Positions 1-5,601 of a stretch of 5,914 bases of DNA are shown here, piece by piece. The notes beneath the pieces are model-generated. The model did not search any database, was not told the origin of the DNA, and was given only the letters and a program-made list of their open reading frames with translations. A program made the translations under genes and the position numbers. Position 1 is the stretch's first letter, and each line of letters starts with the position of its first letter. The stretch comes from Clostridia bacterium (lineage in GTDB: Bacteria; Bacillota; Clostridia; Oscillospirales; Butyricicoccaceae): NCBI GenBank assembly GCA_017552495.1, contig JAFZPW010000021.1, positions 1-5,914 on the forward strand, read 5' to 3'.

Positions 1-21
1 AATGAGTATCCTCAACACGGT

Positions 22-73
22 CAAAATAAACAATAAATCCGAATCCATCTCCTACCGGAAACGGGTTCGGATT
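22..73 (-). terminator. Probable intrinsic terminator after tRNA-Leu
   Basis: An inverted repeat pairs 36-46 with 63-73 (10 of 11 positions pair on the minus strand; the 44/65 position is an A-C mismatch), with a 16-nt loop. Read on the minus strand, the stem is followed by a U-rich run (TATTGTTTATTTTG, 35 down to 22). It starts 10 bases beyond the CCA end of the tRNA, the expected place for a tRNA transcript to end. The large loop and interrupted U tract make it weaker than a textbook terminator. I see nothing further in bases 1-21. Confidence 0.55.
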
Positions 74-82
74 ATATTGGTT

Positions 83-169
83 TGGTGCCGGTGACCGGGA
101 TCGAACCGGTACGCCGTTTCCGGCACGGGATTTTAAGTCCCGGGCGTCTGCCAGTTCCGCCACACCGGC
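83..169 (-). tRNA. tRNA-Leu, anticodon UAA
   Basis: This is a complete class II tRNA of 87 nt with the 3' CCA encoded. The acceptor stem GCCGGTG pairs perfectly with CACCGGC, followed by discriminator A and CCA. The D arm is GCG/CGC around GAACTGGCAGA. The anticodon stem CGGGA/TCCCG holds the loop CTTAAAA, giving anticodon TAA at 133-135, which reads UUA and UUG leucine codons. The long variable arm (GCCG-GAAA-CGGC) is the hallmark of Leu, Ser and Tyr tRNAs. The T arm is ACCGG-TTCGATC-CCGGT. It lies 61 bases downstream of anmK on the same strand, with its own promoter-like sequence in between. UUA is a rare codon in GC-rich DNA like this, but this tRNA is still needed to decode it. Confidence 0.97.
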
Positions 170-170
170 G

Positions 171-193
171 AAAAACGCTTTTGAAAAGCGTTT
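171..193 (-). terminator. Hairpin with U tract between anmK and tRNA-Leu
   Basis: On the minus strand AAACGCTT (193-186) pairs perfectly with AAGCGTTT (180-173) around a 5-nt loop, and the stem runs into five T's (175-171). The last T lies one base before the mature tRNA 5' end. It has the form of an intrinsic terminator for the anmK operon. It also falls at the very start of the transcript predicted from the promoter at 199-227, so it may instead, or also, form the 5' leader hairpin of the tRNA precursor. The structure is clear; which role dominates is inference. Confidence 0.7.
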
Positions 194-198
194 CTTTG

Positions 199-227
199 AG
201 TATATCACATCCAAACCGATTTTGCAA
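199..227 (-). promoter_or_regulatory. Sigma-A type promoter for tRNA-Leu
   Basis: On the minus strand a -35 box TTGCAA (227-222) is separated by exactly 17 nt from a -10 box TATACT (204-199). The -10 is preceded by TGA, giving an extended -10 (TGATATACT). Four of six -35 positions and five of six -10 positions match consensus. The predicted start is near A192, leaving a leader of about 22 nt before the tRNA at 169. The -35 box begins 4 bases past the anmK stop. No other gene lies downstream before the window edge, so the tRNA is the obvious target. Confidence 0.7.
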
Positions 228-230
228 TCA

Positions 231-1364
231 TCAAATGGTCACGCTGCCCAAAATCACGGGGCCCGCAGCGCCGGTGGCGGCGGGCAGGTTGCCCGGGCGG
301 CGATGCATCGTTTCATACGCCAGCACGGCAAAGGCCACGGCCTCCTTGCTGTCGCCGGGCAGTCCTGCGTCTTCCGTCAGGCCGATCCGGCATTCGGGCA
401 GCTCCCGCGCCAGCATCTCCCGTAAAGCAGGGTTGCGGGCGCCGCCGCCACACAGCAGCACCTCGTCCGGAAGAGCGGGCAAAAATCGCCGGAAGGCGTC
501 CGCCGCGCTTTTTGCGGTAAAGGCCGTCAGCGTGGCCAGAATATCCTCTTTGGCGCGTCCTGCCATCTCTCCGAGATATTGCGCGCAGCGCTGGACGCCA
601 AACAACTCCCTCCCTGTGGATTTGGGCGGTTTCCGGGAAAAATACGGCTCTTCGGCCATCCATTTTTCCACCAGCGCCCGGTCGGGTATGCCCGACAGCG
701 CCAGTTTCCCGTCCAGATCGCAGCGCAGCGCCCCGCCTGTGAGCGCCTCGGCAGCCCGGTCCAGCAGCATATTGGCGGGACCGGTATCAAAGCCGAAGGC
801 CGCTTCCGGCCTTCCTGCGGGCAAATACGTCACGTTTCCGATGCCGCCCAGATTCTGAACGGCGCGGGTCTTTTGCGGATGGGTGAGCAAAAGCGCGTCC
901 ACAAAGGGCACCAGCGGCGCGCCCTGCCCGCCCGCGGCCATATCCCGGGCGCGGAAATCCGACACCACCGGAATGCCCGTCCGCTGGGCGATGACGGCGG
1001 GACTGCCAAGCTGCAGCGTAGAGGGCGTCCCCATGCCGCTGCCCGGCGGGATGTGCCACACCGTCTGCCCGTGGGAGCCGATAAAATCCACCTCCTCCGG
1101 CACAAATCCCGCCGCGTAAACGGCGGAAAGCGCCGTCCGGGCAAAGATTTCGCCCAGGGAAAAGTTCAGTTGGCACAGCAGATCCACCGTCCCCGTTTCG
1201 GGGCGGAACGCCTTGAAAATCTGCTCCCGCAGCGTCTCCGACACCGGTTTGGACACAAAGGACAGGATCTTCCACTCCAGCCGGGGCGGCGCGCCCTCGA
1301 TGCGCACGCAGGCGGCGTCCACACTGTCGGCGCTGGTGCCGCACATCAGCCCCACGCCGATCAT
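231..1364 (-). CDS. anmK: Anhydro-N-acetylmuramic acid kinase
   Basis: This 377-residue protein matches the usual AnmK length (about 370). The family opens the 1,6-anhydro ring of anhydro-MurNAc and phosphorylates it with ATP to give MurNAc-6-phosphate, a cytoplasmic step of cell-wall recycling that feeds MurQ. Visible motifs in order: GLMCGTSADSVDA at 5-17 (ATP-binding start of the ASKHA fold), GSHGQTVWH at 97-104 region, PVVSDFRARDMAAGGQGAP at 132-150, NLGGIGN at 171-177, GFDTGPAN at 191-198 with D193 at the place of the catalytic Asp, KSTGRELFG at 248-256, CGGGARN at 305-311, and a PGNLPAATGA tail at 357-366. Two small departures from the common pattern are S14 in place of the usual Gly after Asp, and A197 in GPAN where GPGN is common. 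The start ATG overlaps the stop of the serine hydrolase gene (ATGA), with GGAGG at 1372-1376, 7 nt upstream, so the two are probably translationally coupled. No murQ or PTS gene lies in the window. Confidence 0.95.
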   Translation of the reverse strand: MIGVGLMCGTSADSVDAACVRIEGAPPRLEWKILSFVSKPVSETLREQIFKAFRPETGTVDLLCQLNFSLGEIFARTALSAVYAAGFVPEEVDFIGSHGQTVWHIPPGSGMGTPSTLQLGSPAVIAQRTGIPVVSDFRARDMAAGGQGAPLVPFVDALLLTHPQKTRAVQNLGGIGNVTYLPAGRPEAAFGFDTGPANMLLDRAAEALTGGALRCDLDGKLALSGIPDRALVEKWMAEEPYFSRKPPKSTGRELFGVQRCAQYLGEMAGRAKEDILATLTAFTAKSAADAFRRFLPALPDEVLLCGGGARNPALREMLARELPECRIGLTEDAGLPGDSKEAVAFAVLAYETMHRRPGNLPAATGAAGPVILGSVTI

Positions 1365-2518
1365 TTCACGTCCTCCGCTTTTTTGCAGGTGTCTTCTTTG
1401 TCGAGGGCGGAAACCAGTTCCTCCACGATGCCCTTGCGCAGACGACCCAGCGTGCGGTGTTCCCGCCCGTTATACACGTCGTTGGTCAGCAGGGCGAAGG
1501 TCATCTCCCGCTCGGGATCCACCCACATACAGGTTCCCGTGAAGCCCGTGTGCCCGAAGGCGGCGCGGGACAGCGGGAAGGAATGGGCGTCGGTATCCAG
1601 GATCCGGAGCTGGAACAGAATGCCCCGGCGATCCCATCGGTTCATCTGGCGGAAGCGGATCATGTCCCGCACGGTTCCGGCAGGCAGGATGCCCGCACGA
1701 CCCTGCAAAGCGTCCAGATAGCTCTGGCCCAGCTTTGCAACGTCCAGCGCGGTGGAAAAGACCCCGGCGTGTCCCGCCAGACCGCCGAAGAAATAACTGT
1801 TTTCATCATGCACCAGCCCGTGCATCCGCACGCCCCGGTATTTGCAGATCTCGGTGGGCGCGGTGTTTTCGGGCGCGGCGCCCCGCTCCACCCGGCGATA
1901 GCCGGTGTTCTCCAGTCCCAACGGGCGGCACACCAGCTCGTCCACGATGTCGTCCAACCGCCTGTCCAGCGCCTCTTCCATGGCAACGCCCATGAGGATC
2001 AGGCCCAGATCGGTATAAAGCACGGTCTCGCCGGTCTGGTAGGCAAAGGGCATGGTACAGATATAACGGACGGCGTCAGCCCGGTCCCGGCACCGCAGAT
2101 GCAGCGGCGCCCAGCCCAAGCCGGAATTGTGCACCAGAACGTGCCGCCAGGTCACCCGGCCCGCGTCGGCGTGGCCGATGACCTCGTCGGGCTGATCCTG
2201 CAAAAGGGCGTTGGCGCTGAGGCGGATCTCCCGCTCGCCGGTGAACAGCGGGAAGCGGCGGCTCAGCGGCTCGTCCAGATCAAAGACTCCCGCCTGACAC
2301 AGTTTGAGAAAGGCCGTCCCTGCAAAGAGTTTGCTCAAAGACGCCACGTCGTATTGTGTGTCGGGCCGCGCCGGCCACGGGTGGGCCGGATCGGGCGTGC
2401 CGTAGGCGGCGTTTTTTACCAAAACGCCATGATGAAAGACCGCCAGGGTGGCCGAGGGAAAGCAGCCCTGCTCCACCAGCTTGTTGATATGCTTGTCCAG
2501 AATCTCAAAATTGACCAT
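1361..2518 (-). CDS. Serine hydrolase, beta-lactamase/PBP-like family, without signal peptide
   Basis: The protein has 385 residues and the beta-lactamase (class C/EstB/PBP4*-like) fold. The nucleophile motif is SLSK at 60-63 (S60, K63), the second motif is YTD at 168-170 (Y-x-N in classical beta-lactamases; Y-S/T-D is common in the esterase-like branch), and the third is HTG at 323-325 within FGHTGFTGTCMWVDPE. The stretch VHDENSYFFGGLAGHAGVFS (236-255) is typical of the branch that includes B. subtilis YbbE, which sits in a muropeptide-recycling cluster. The N-terminus (MVNFEILDKHINKL) is polar, with no signal peptide. An in-frame TAA lies 5 codons upstream, so no longer form exists and the product should be cytoplasmic. 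The Shine-Dalgarno site AAAAGGGGG (2524-2532) lies 5 nt before ATG and runs into the stop of the preceding gene. The family includes esterases, D-amino acid peptidases and amidases; the substrate cannot be named. Coupling to anmK suggests a muropeptide-related role, by inference. Confidence 0.88.
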   Translation of the reverse strand: MVNFEILDKHINKLVEQGCFPSATLAVFHHGVLVKNAAYGTPDPAHPWPARPDTQYDVASLSKLFAGTAFLKLCQAGVFDLDEPLSRRFPLFTGEREIRLSANALLQDQPDEVIGHADAGRVTWRHVLVHNSGLGWAPLHLRCRDRADAVRYICTMPFAYQTGETVLYTDLGLILMGVAMEEALDRRLDDIVDELVCRPLGLENTGYRRVERGAAPENTAPTEICKYRGVRMHGLVHDENSYFFGGLAGHAGVFSTALDVAKLGQSYLDALQGRAGILPAGTVRDMIRFRQMNRWDRRGILFQLRILDTDAHSFPLSRAAFGHTGFTGTCMWVDPEREMTFALLTNDVYNGREHRTLGRLRKGIVEELVSALDKEDTCKKAEDVK

Positions 2519-2530
2519 GCGCGCCCCCTT

Positions 2531-3079
2531 TTACAGCGTTTTCCGCATAAACAGGTCGGTCTGCGCCGTGCCGTCGGGCAGACGCTGGGCGTCGGGGGTC
2601 TCGTGGAGCACGACGAAGCCTTTTTTCTCGTAAAGCGCCACGGCCCGGGCGTTGTCCTTGATGGCCTTGAGCTCCACGTAGGACAGCCCCTTTTGCCGGG
2701 CGGCCCCGATGAGCTCGTCCATCATGGCCGAGCCAAGACCGAGCCCCCAGTATTTCCGCAGAAGGGAGATGCCGATCTCGCCCCGGTGGGCGTTTCGTCT
2801 GTTTTCGCCGATGGCCAGGTGGCACATTCCGGCGATCTTTCCCTCCACCTCGCAGAGGATCATCAGCTTTTTCGGCGAGGCGTTCATCCCCGCGATCCAG
2901 TTTTCCTCCTGCTGTGCGGTGACGACCGCCTCATCTGCTCCCTTGGTGAGAAAATCGGTCTCGCCGCAGACGGTTTGAAACACCGCCGCCAGTTCCCCGG
3001 CGTCCCGCTGCAGCTCGGGCGAGCGCAAAAGCGCCTGCCGGCCGTCCTTCAGCCGGATGGTTTTCGGTACAAAATACAT
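2531..3079 (-). CDS. GNAT-family N-acetyltransferase
   Basis: This 182-residue protein has a single GNAT (acetyl-CoA transferase) domain. After a strand ending in KLMILCEVEGKIAGMCHLAI (71-90) comes EIGISLLRKYWGLGLGSAMM (101-120), whose RKYWGLGLG (108-116) is the acetyl-CoA pyrophosphate loop (R/Q-x-x-G-x-G/A). Motif B follows as NARAVALYEKKGF (143-155), with the Asn and Tyr usual for this family. It looks like the broad RimI/YkkB-type group; the acceptor (protein N-terminus, amine or small molecule) cannot be told. The start is well supported: AAAGGAGG (3086-3093) lies 6 nt before the ATG and overlaps the stop of the upstream GNAT gene. The gaps to both neighbours are 12 nt, so it belongs to the same transcript as the serine hydrolase and anmK. 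Confidence 0.88.
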   Translation of the reverse strand: MYFVPKTIRLKDGRQALLRSPELQRDAGELAAVFQTVCGETDFLTKGADEAVVTAQQEENWIAGMNASPKKLMILCEVEGKIAGMCHLAIGENRRNAHRGEIGISLLRKYWGLGLGSAMMDELIGAARQKGLSYVELKAIKDNARAVALYEKKGFVVLHETPDAQRLPDGTAQTDLFMRKTL

Positions 3080-3091
3080 TGGAATCCTCCT

Positions 3092-3670
3092 TTATTTATC
3101 CTCACTTTGCCGTTCTTCGGCTTCGTTTCGCTTCACCATGTGGATATGCTCTTCCCAGACGCCGTTGATTTGCAGATAGGCGGGCGACCGCCCCTCCTCC
3201 CGAAAGCCGCAGGCCCGCGCCAGGGCCAGCGACGCCTGATTGCGGGGCATGACGCTGGCCTCGACGCGGTGCAGCCCCAGTCCGTGAAAGGCAAAGTCCA
3301 CAACGGCGTTCACCGCCTCGCTGCCATAGCCCTGCCGCAGCAGCGCGCCGTCGGTCTTATACGCGATAAAGCAGGAGCGGAACGCGCCAAAAACGATGTT
3401 GTTGAGCGCCACGCAGCCGATGGCGGTGTCGGGCTCGTCCTTGCGGAACATCCAAAAGCGCACGCCCTCGCCCCGCCTGGCGGCGGCCCGGTCCGCCCGC
3501 TGCATCCGCCGCTGGGCGGAAAGCGTGAGAAACGCCGGGTCGTAAAGCGGCTCCACCGCCTGCAGCCGCTGGGCGTTGCGGCGGTAAAACGCCAGCGCGG
3601 CCCTTGCCAGCGCAGGAGCGGCGGGACGTAAAAGCATCCGCCGGGTTTCCAACACCGGCATGGTTCTCAT
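3092..3670 (-). CDS. RimJ/RimL-type GNAT acetyltransferase
   Basis: With the ATG at 3668-3670 the product has 192 residues, the usual size for the RimJ/RimL (Acetyltransf_3) branch of GNAT enzymes, which acetylate the N-termini of ribosomal proteins or other amines. It opens with LETRRMLLRP (7-16), the typical first strand of this group. The acetyl-CoA loop is LLRQGYGSEAV (110-120), followed by FAFHGLGLHRVEASVMPRN (126-144), SLALARACGFREEGR (147-161) and the end motif YLQINGVWEEH (165-175), very close to the family pattern. The start was chosen because AAAAAGGGGG (3678-3687) lies 7 nt upstream. An in-frame GTG at 3770-3772 would add 34 residues, but these would be translated through an intrinsic terminator and have no family match. 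This is the first gene after that terminator and heads the four-gene run ending with anmK. The true acceptor is unknown. Confidence 0.88.
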   Translation of the reverse strand: MRTMPVLETRRMLLRPAAPALARAALAFYRRNAQRLQAVEPLYDPAFLTLSAQRRMQRADRAAARRGEGVRFWMFRKDEPDTAIGCVALNNIVFGAFRSCFIAYKTDGALLRQGYGSEAVNAVVDFAFHGLGLHRVEASVMPRNQASLALARACGFREEGRSPAYLQINGVWEEHIHMVKRNEAEERQSEDK

Positions 3671-3677
3671 AACAGCG

Positions 3678-3687
3678 CCCCCTTTTT
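3678..3687 (-). promoter_or_regulatory. Ribosome binding site that sets the RimJ-like start
   Basis: AAAAAGGGGG lies 7 nt before the ATG at 3670. It is the reason for preferring that start over the GTG at 3772. Nearly the same string followed by CGC (AAAAGGGGGCGC) precedes the serine hydrolase gene at 2521-2532. Confidence 0.6.
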
Positions 3688-3719
3688 GGTCTGCTGATAA
3701 CATAATTTTTTCAAAAAAG

Positions 3720-3729
3720 AAACCGGTTT
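3720..3729. promoter_or_regulatory. Palindrome AAACCGGTTT upstream of the GNAT operon (possible operator)
   Basis: A perfect 10-bp palindrome with a central CG sits between the ABC-operon terminator and the first GNAT gene, in the most AT-rich stretch of the window (3691-3739). Next to it is a T6-C-A6 dyad (3706-3718). Palindromes with central CG are typical of LacI-family operators, but no regulator gene is present and no convincing -35/-10 pair could be found here: the best -10-like strings on the minus strand (TATGTT, TTATCA) lack a -35 box at the right distance. The operator role is speculative. Confidence 0.25.
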
Positions 3730-3733
3730 GAGC

Positions 3734-3760
3734 AAAAAAGCGGCGGAGGCCCGCCACTTT
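3734..3760 (-). terminator. Strong intrinsic terminator after the ABC exporter operon
   Basis: On the minus strand AAAGTGGCGG (3760-3751) pairs with CCGCCGCTTT around the 4-nt loop GCCT, with one T-G wobble, and continues into six T's (3739-3734). It begins 9 bases past the stop codon of the ABC gene. The A run before and T run after let the stem extend. It separates the exporter pair from the acetyltransferase/serine hydrolase/anmK genes. Confidence 0.9.
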
Positions 3761-3768
3761 CGCTATGC

Positions 3769-5601
3769 TCACGCCACGGGCTCGATGCCGTGCTCATATT
3801 GCAGCATATAGAGCTTATAATACATGCCGCCCTTTGCCAAAAGCGCCTGGTGAGTGCCCTCTTCCCGGATCTCTCCCTTGTGCATGACGATGATCTTGTC
3901 GGCGTTCTGGATGGTGGACAGACGATGCGCCACGATGATGGTGGTGCGGCCCTCCATCAGTTTGCCCAGCGCGTCCTGGATCAGCGCCTCGGTCTCGGTG
4001 TCGATGTTGGCGGTGGCCTCGTCCAGGATCAGCACCGAGGGCTTGAAGGCCAGCGTGCGGGCAAAGGACAAGAGCTGCCGCTGTCCCGCGGAAAAGGCCG
4101 CGCCCCGCTCGATGACCTTGTGATCGTAGCCGTCCTCCAGCCGGGAAATGAAAGGATCGGCGTTGACGTATTTCGCCGCCGCCACAATATCCCCATCGGT
4201 AATGTCCTGCTCGCTGAGGCGGATATTGCTCTTGACATCGCCGGTAAAAAGAAACACGTCCTGCAGCATCTGGCCGATGTTGCGGCGCAGATCGTCGATG
4301 CGGATCTTGCGGATGTCCACCCCGTCGATGAGGATCCGGCCCTTCTGAATATCATAATAACGGCAGATGAGGCTTTGGATGGTGGTCTTGCCCGCGCCGG
4401 TGGCGCCGACAAAGGCCACCCGCTGGCCGGGCAGAACCTCAAAGGACACGTCCCGCAGCACCCATTCCTCGTCCCGGTAGGCAAACCAGACATTTTGGAA
4501 CTGGATATGTCCCCGGAAACTGTCCATGGAAACGGCTTCGGGATCGTCCTGAATGGCGGGAACGGTATCCAGCAGCCAGAAGATCCGCTCGGCGGCCGCC
4601 GCGGCGCTCTGCACCACGTTAAAGTTCTCCGCCAGCTCCTGAATGGGGTCGAAGAAGCGGGTCATATACCGCTGGAACGCCAGAAGCGTACCGGCGGTGA
4701 TGACGCCCGTCACCACCAGATTGCCGCCGTAAGCCAGCAAAATGCCGATGGACACCAGATTGAGCAGATAAGAGGTAGGACTGTAAGCCGCGTGACACAT
4801 GAGCTGCCGGATGTGGGCTTTGCGAAGCTCCTCGCTCTGATTTTCAAACGCCTCCATGGTGGGCTTTTCCGCCGTGAAGATCTGCACCACCTTCATGCCG
4901 GAAACGTGCTCGGAAACAAAGGCGTTGAGTTCGGAGATGCGGGCGCGGATGGCGCGGTAGAGCTTGCGCGTCACCTTGGTAAAGAGGAAGGTGAACACCA
5001 CGATAAAGGGGATGACGGTGAAGATCGCAAGCGAAAGCTGCACATGCCGCTGCAGCATGGAGATCATCACGCCCACCAGCACAAAAGCCGAACTGACGGT
5101 GTTGACGATCACGGAGGTAAAAAACTCATTTACCGTCTCGCAGTCGTTGGTGACGCGGGTCACCAGACGGCCGATGGGATTGTCGTTGAAAAAGCCCACA
5201 TGCAGGCGGGTGAGGTGGCGGAAGATGTCGGTACGCATATTATAGATGATCTTTTGCCCCACGGTGGCCAGAATCGACACCTGCAGATAGGTGAGCAGCA
5301 TGATGGCCGCCGAAACGACGAAATACTGCGCGCCCATCAAAATCACGCCCCGCAAATCCTCGGCCCGCATCTGCTTCAGGGCCGAAAGCGAAACGCCCTG
5401 CGTGGAAACATCCACATATTTTCCCACATACTGATCGGTGGCGCGCTCCAAAATGGCGGGCTGTAAAAGCTCCAGCCGCACCACCGCCAGCACCAGCGCC
5501 AGCACCAGCGCAAACCACCAGAGAAAGGGCTTGCCATAGCGGAGGATGCGCCGCACCGTATGGCGGTTGACGGTGGCGTTGTCCTGCTTTTTCACGCTCA
5601 T
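3769..5601 (-). CDS. ABC half-exporter, BmrD/TM288-like subunit with catalytic Walker B Glu
   Basis: A complete 610-residue half-transporter: a membrane domain with about six helices (roughly 25-45, 88-110, 163-183, 188-208, 275-298 and 300-320) and then an ATPase domain. The ATPase shows an A-loop Tyr at 375, Walker A GATGAGKTT (399-407), Q-loop Gln 447, signature FSAGQ (503-507) in place of LSGGQ, Walker B VLILDE (523-528) with catalytic E528, D-loop ANID (531-534) and H-loop H559. A good Walker B Glu together with a degenerate signature is what the BmrD/TM288 half of heterodimeric exporters shows. The ATG overlaps the stop of the upstream partner (ATGA), with GGAGG 10 nt before it. These pairs export drugs or lipids across the inner membrane; the cargo cannot be told. 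A strong terminator follows, so it ends its operon. Confidence 0.95.
   Translation of the reverse strand: MSVKKQDNATVNRHTVRRILRYGKPFLWWFALVLALVLAVVRLELLQPAILERATDQYVGKYVDVSTQGVSLSALKQMRAEDLRGVILMGAQYFVVSAAIMLLTYLQVSILATVGQKIIYNMRTDIFRHLTRLHVGFFNDNPIGRLVTRVTNDCETVNEFFTSVIVNTVSSAFVLVGVMISMLQRHVQLSLAIFTVIPFIVVFTFLFTKVTRKLYRAIRARISELNAFVSEHVSGMKVVQIFTAEKPTMEAFENQSEELRKAHIRQLMCHAAYSPTSYLLNLVSIGILLAYGGNLVVTGVITAGTLLAFQRYMTRFFDPIQELAENFNVVQSAAAAAERIFWLLDTVPAIQDDPEAVSMDSFRGHIQFQNVWFAYRDEEWVLRDVSFEVLPGQRVAFVGATGAGKTTIQSLICRYYDIQKGRILIDGVDIRKIRIDDLRRNIGQMLQDVFLFTGDVKSNIRLSEQDITDGDIVAAAKYVNADPFISRLEDGYDHKVIERGAAFSAGQRQLLSFARTLAFKPSVLILDEATANIDTETEALIQDALGKLMEGRTTIIVAHRLSTIQNADKIIVMHKGEIREEGTHQALLAKGGMYYKLYMLQYEHGIEPVA

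Noticed and set aside
71..76. Perfect TATAAT on the minus strand just after tRNA-Leu
   Set aside because: No -35 box is present at 16-18 nt (the position falls in the tRNA T arm, CCCGGT), and it overlaps the stem of the downstream hairpin, so a promoter is unlikely.
2..94. Short plus-strand ORF of 30 codons from ATG at base 2
   Set aside because: It has no visible ribosome binding site, runs through a hairpin and into the tRNA gene, and has no recognisable sequence.
82..858. Plus-strand open frame of 258 codons beginning in the tRNA
   Set aside because: It covers the tRNA-Leu gene and the antisense of anmK, with no protein family resemblance.
1457..3631. Plus-strand open frame of 724 codons antisense to three genes
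   Set aside because: It spans the serine hydrolase and both GNAT genes, crosses their junctions, has no Shine-Dalgarno site and shows no family motif. Long antisense frames are expected where third codon positions are rich in G and C.
3092..3772. Longer GTG start for the RimJ-like gene overlapping the ABC stop (GTGA)
   Set aside because: The extra 34 codons run through an intrinsic terminator, have no ribosome binding site of their own and do not resemble the family N-terminus, while the ATG at 3670 has AAAAAGGGGG at the right distance.
3790..5466. Plus-strand open frame of 558 codons antisense to the ABC gene
   Set aside because: It is fully inside a gene with all ABC motifs in the correct order; its translation is rich in His, Gly and Gln without recognisable domains, as typical of an antisense shadow.
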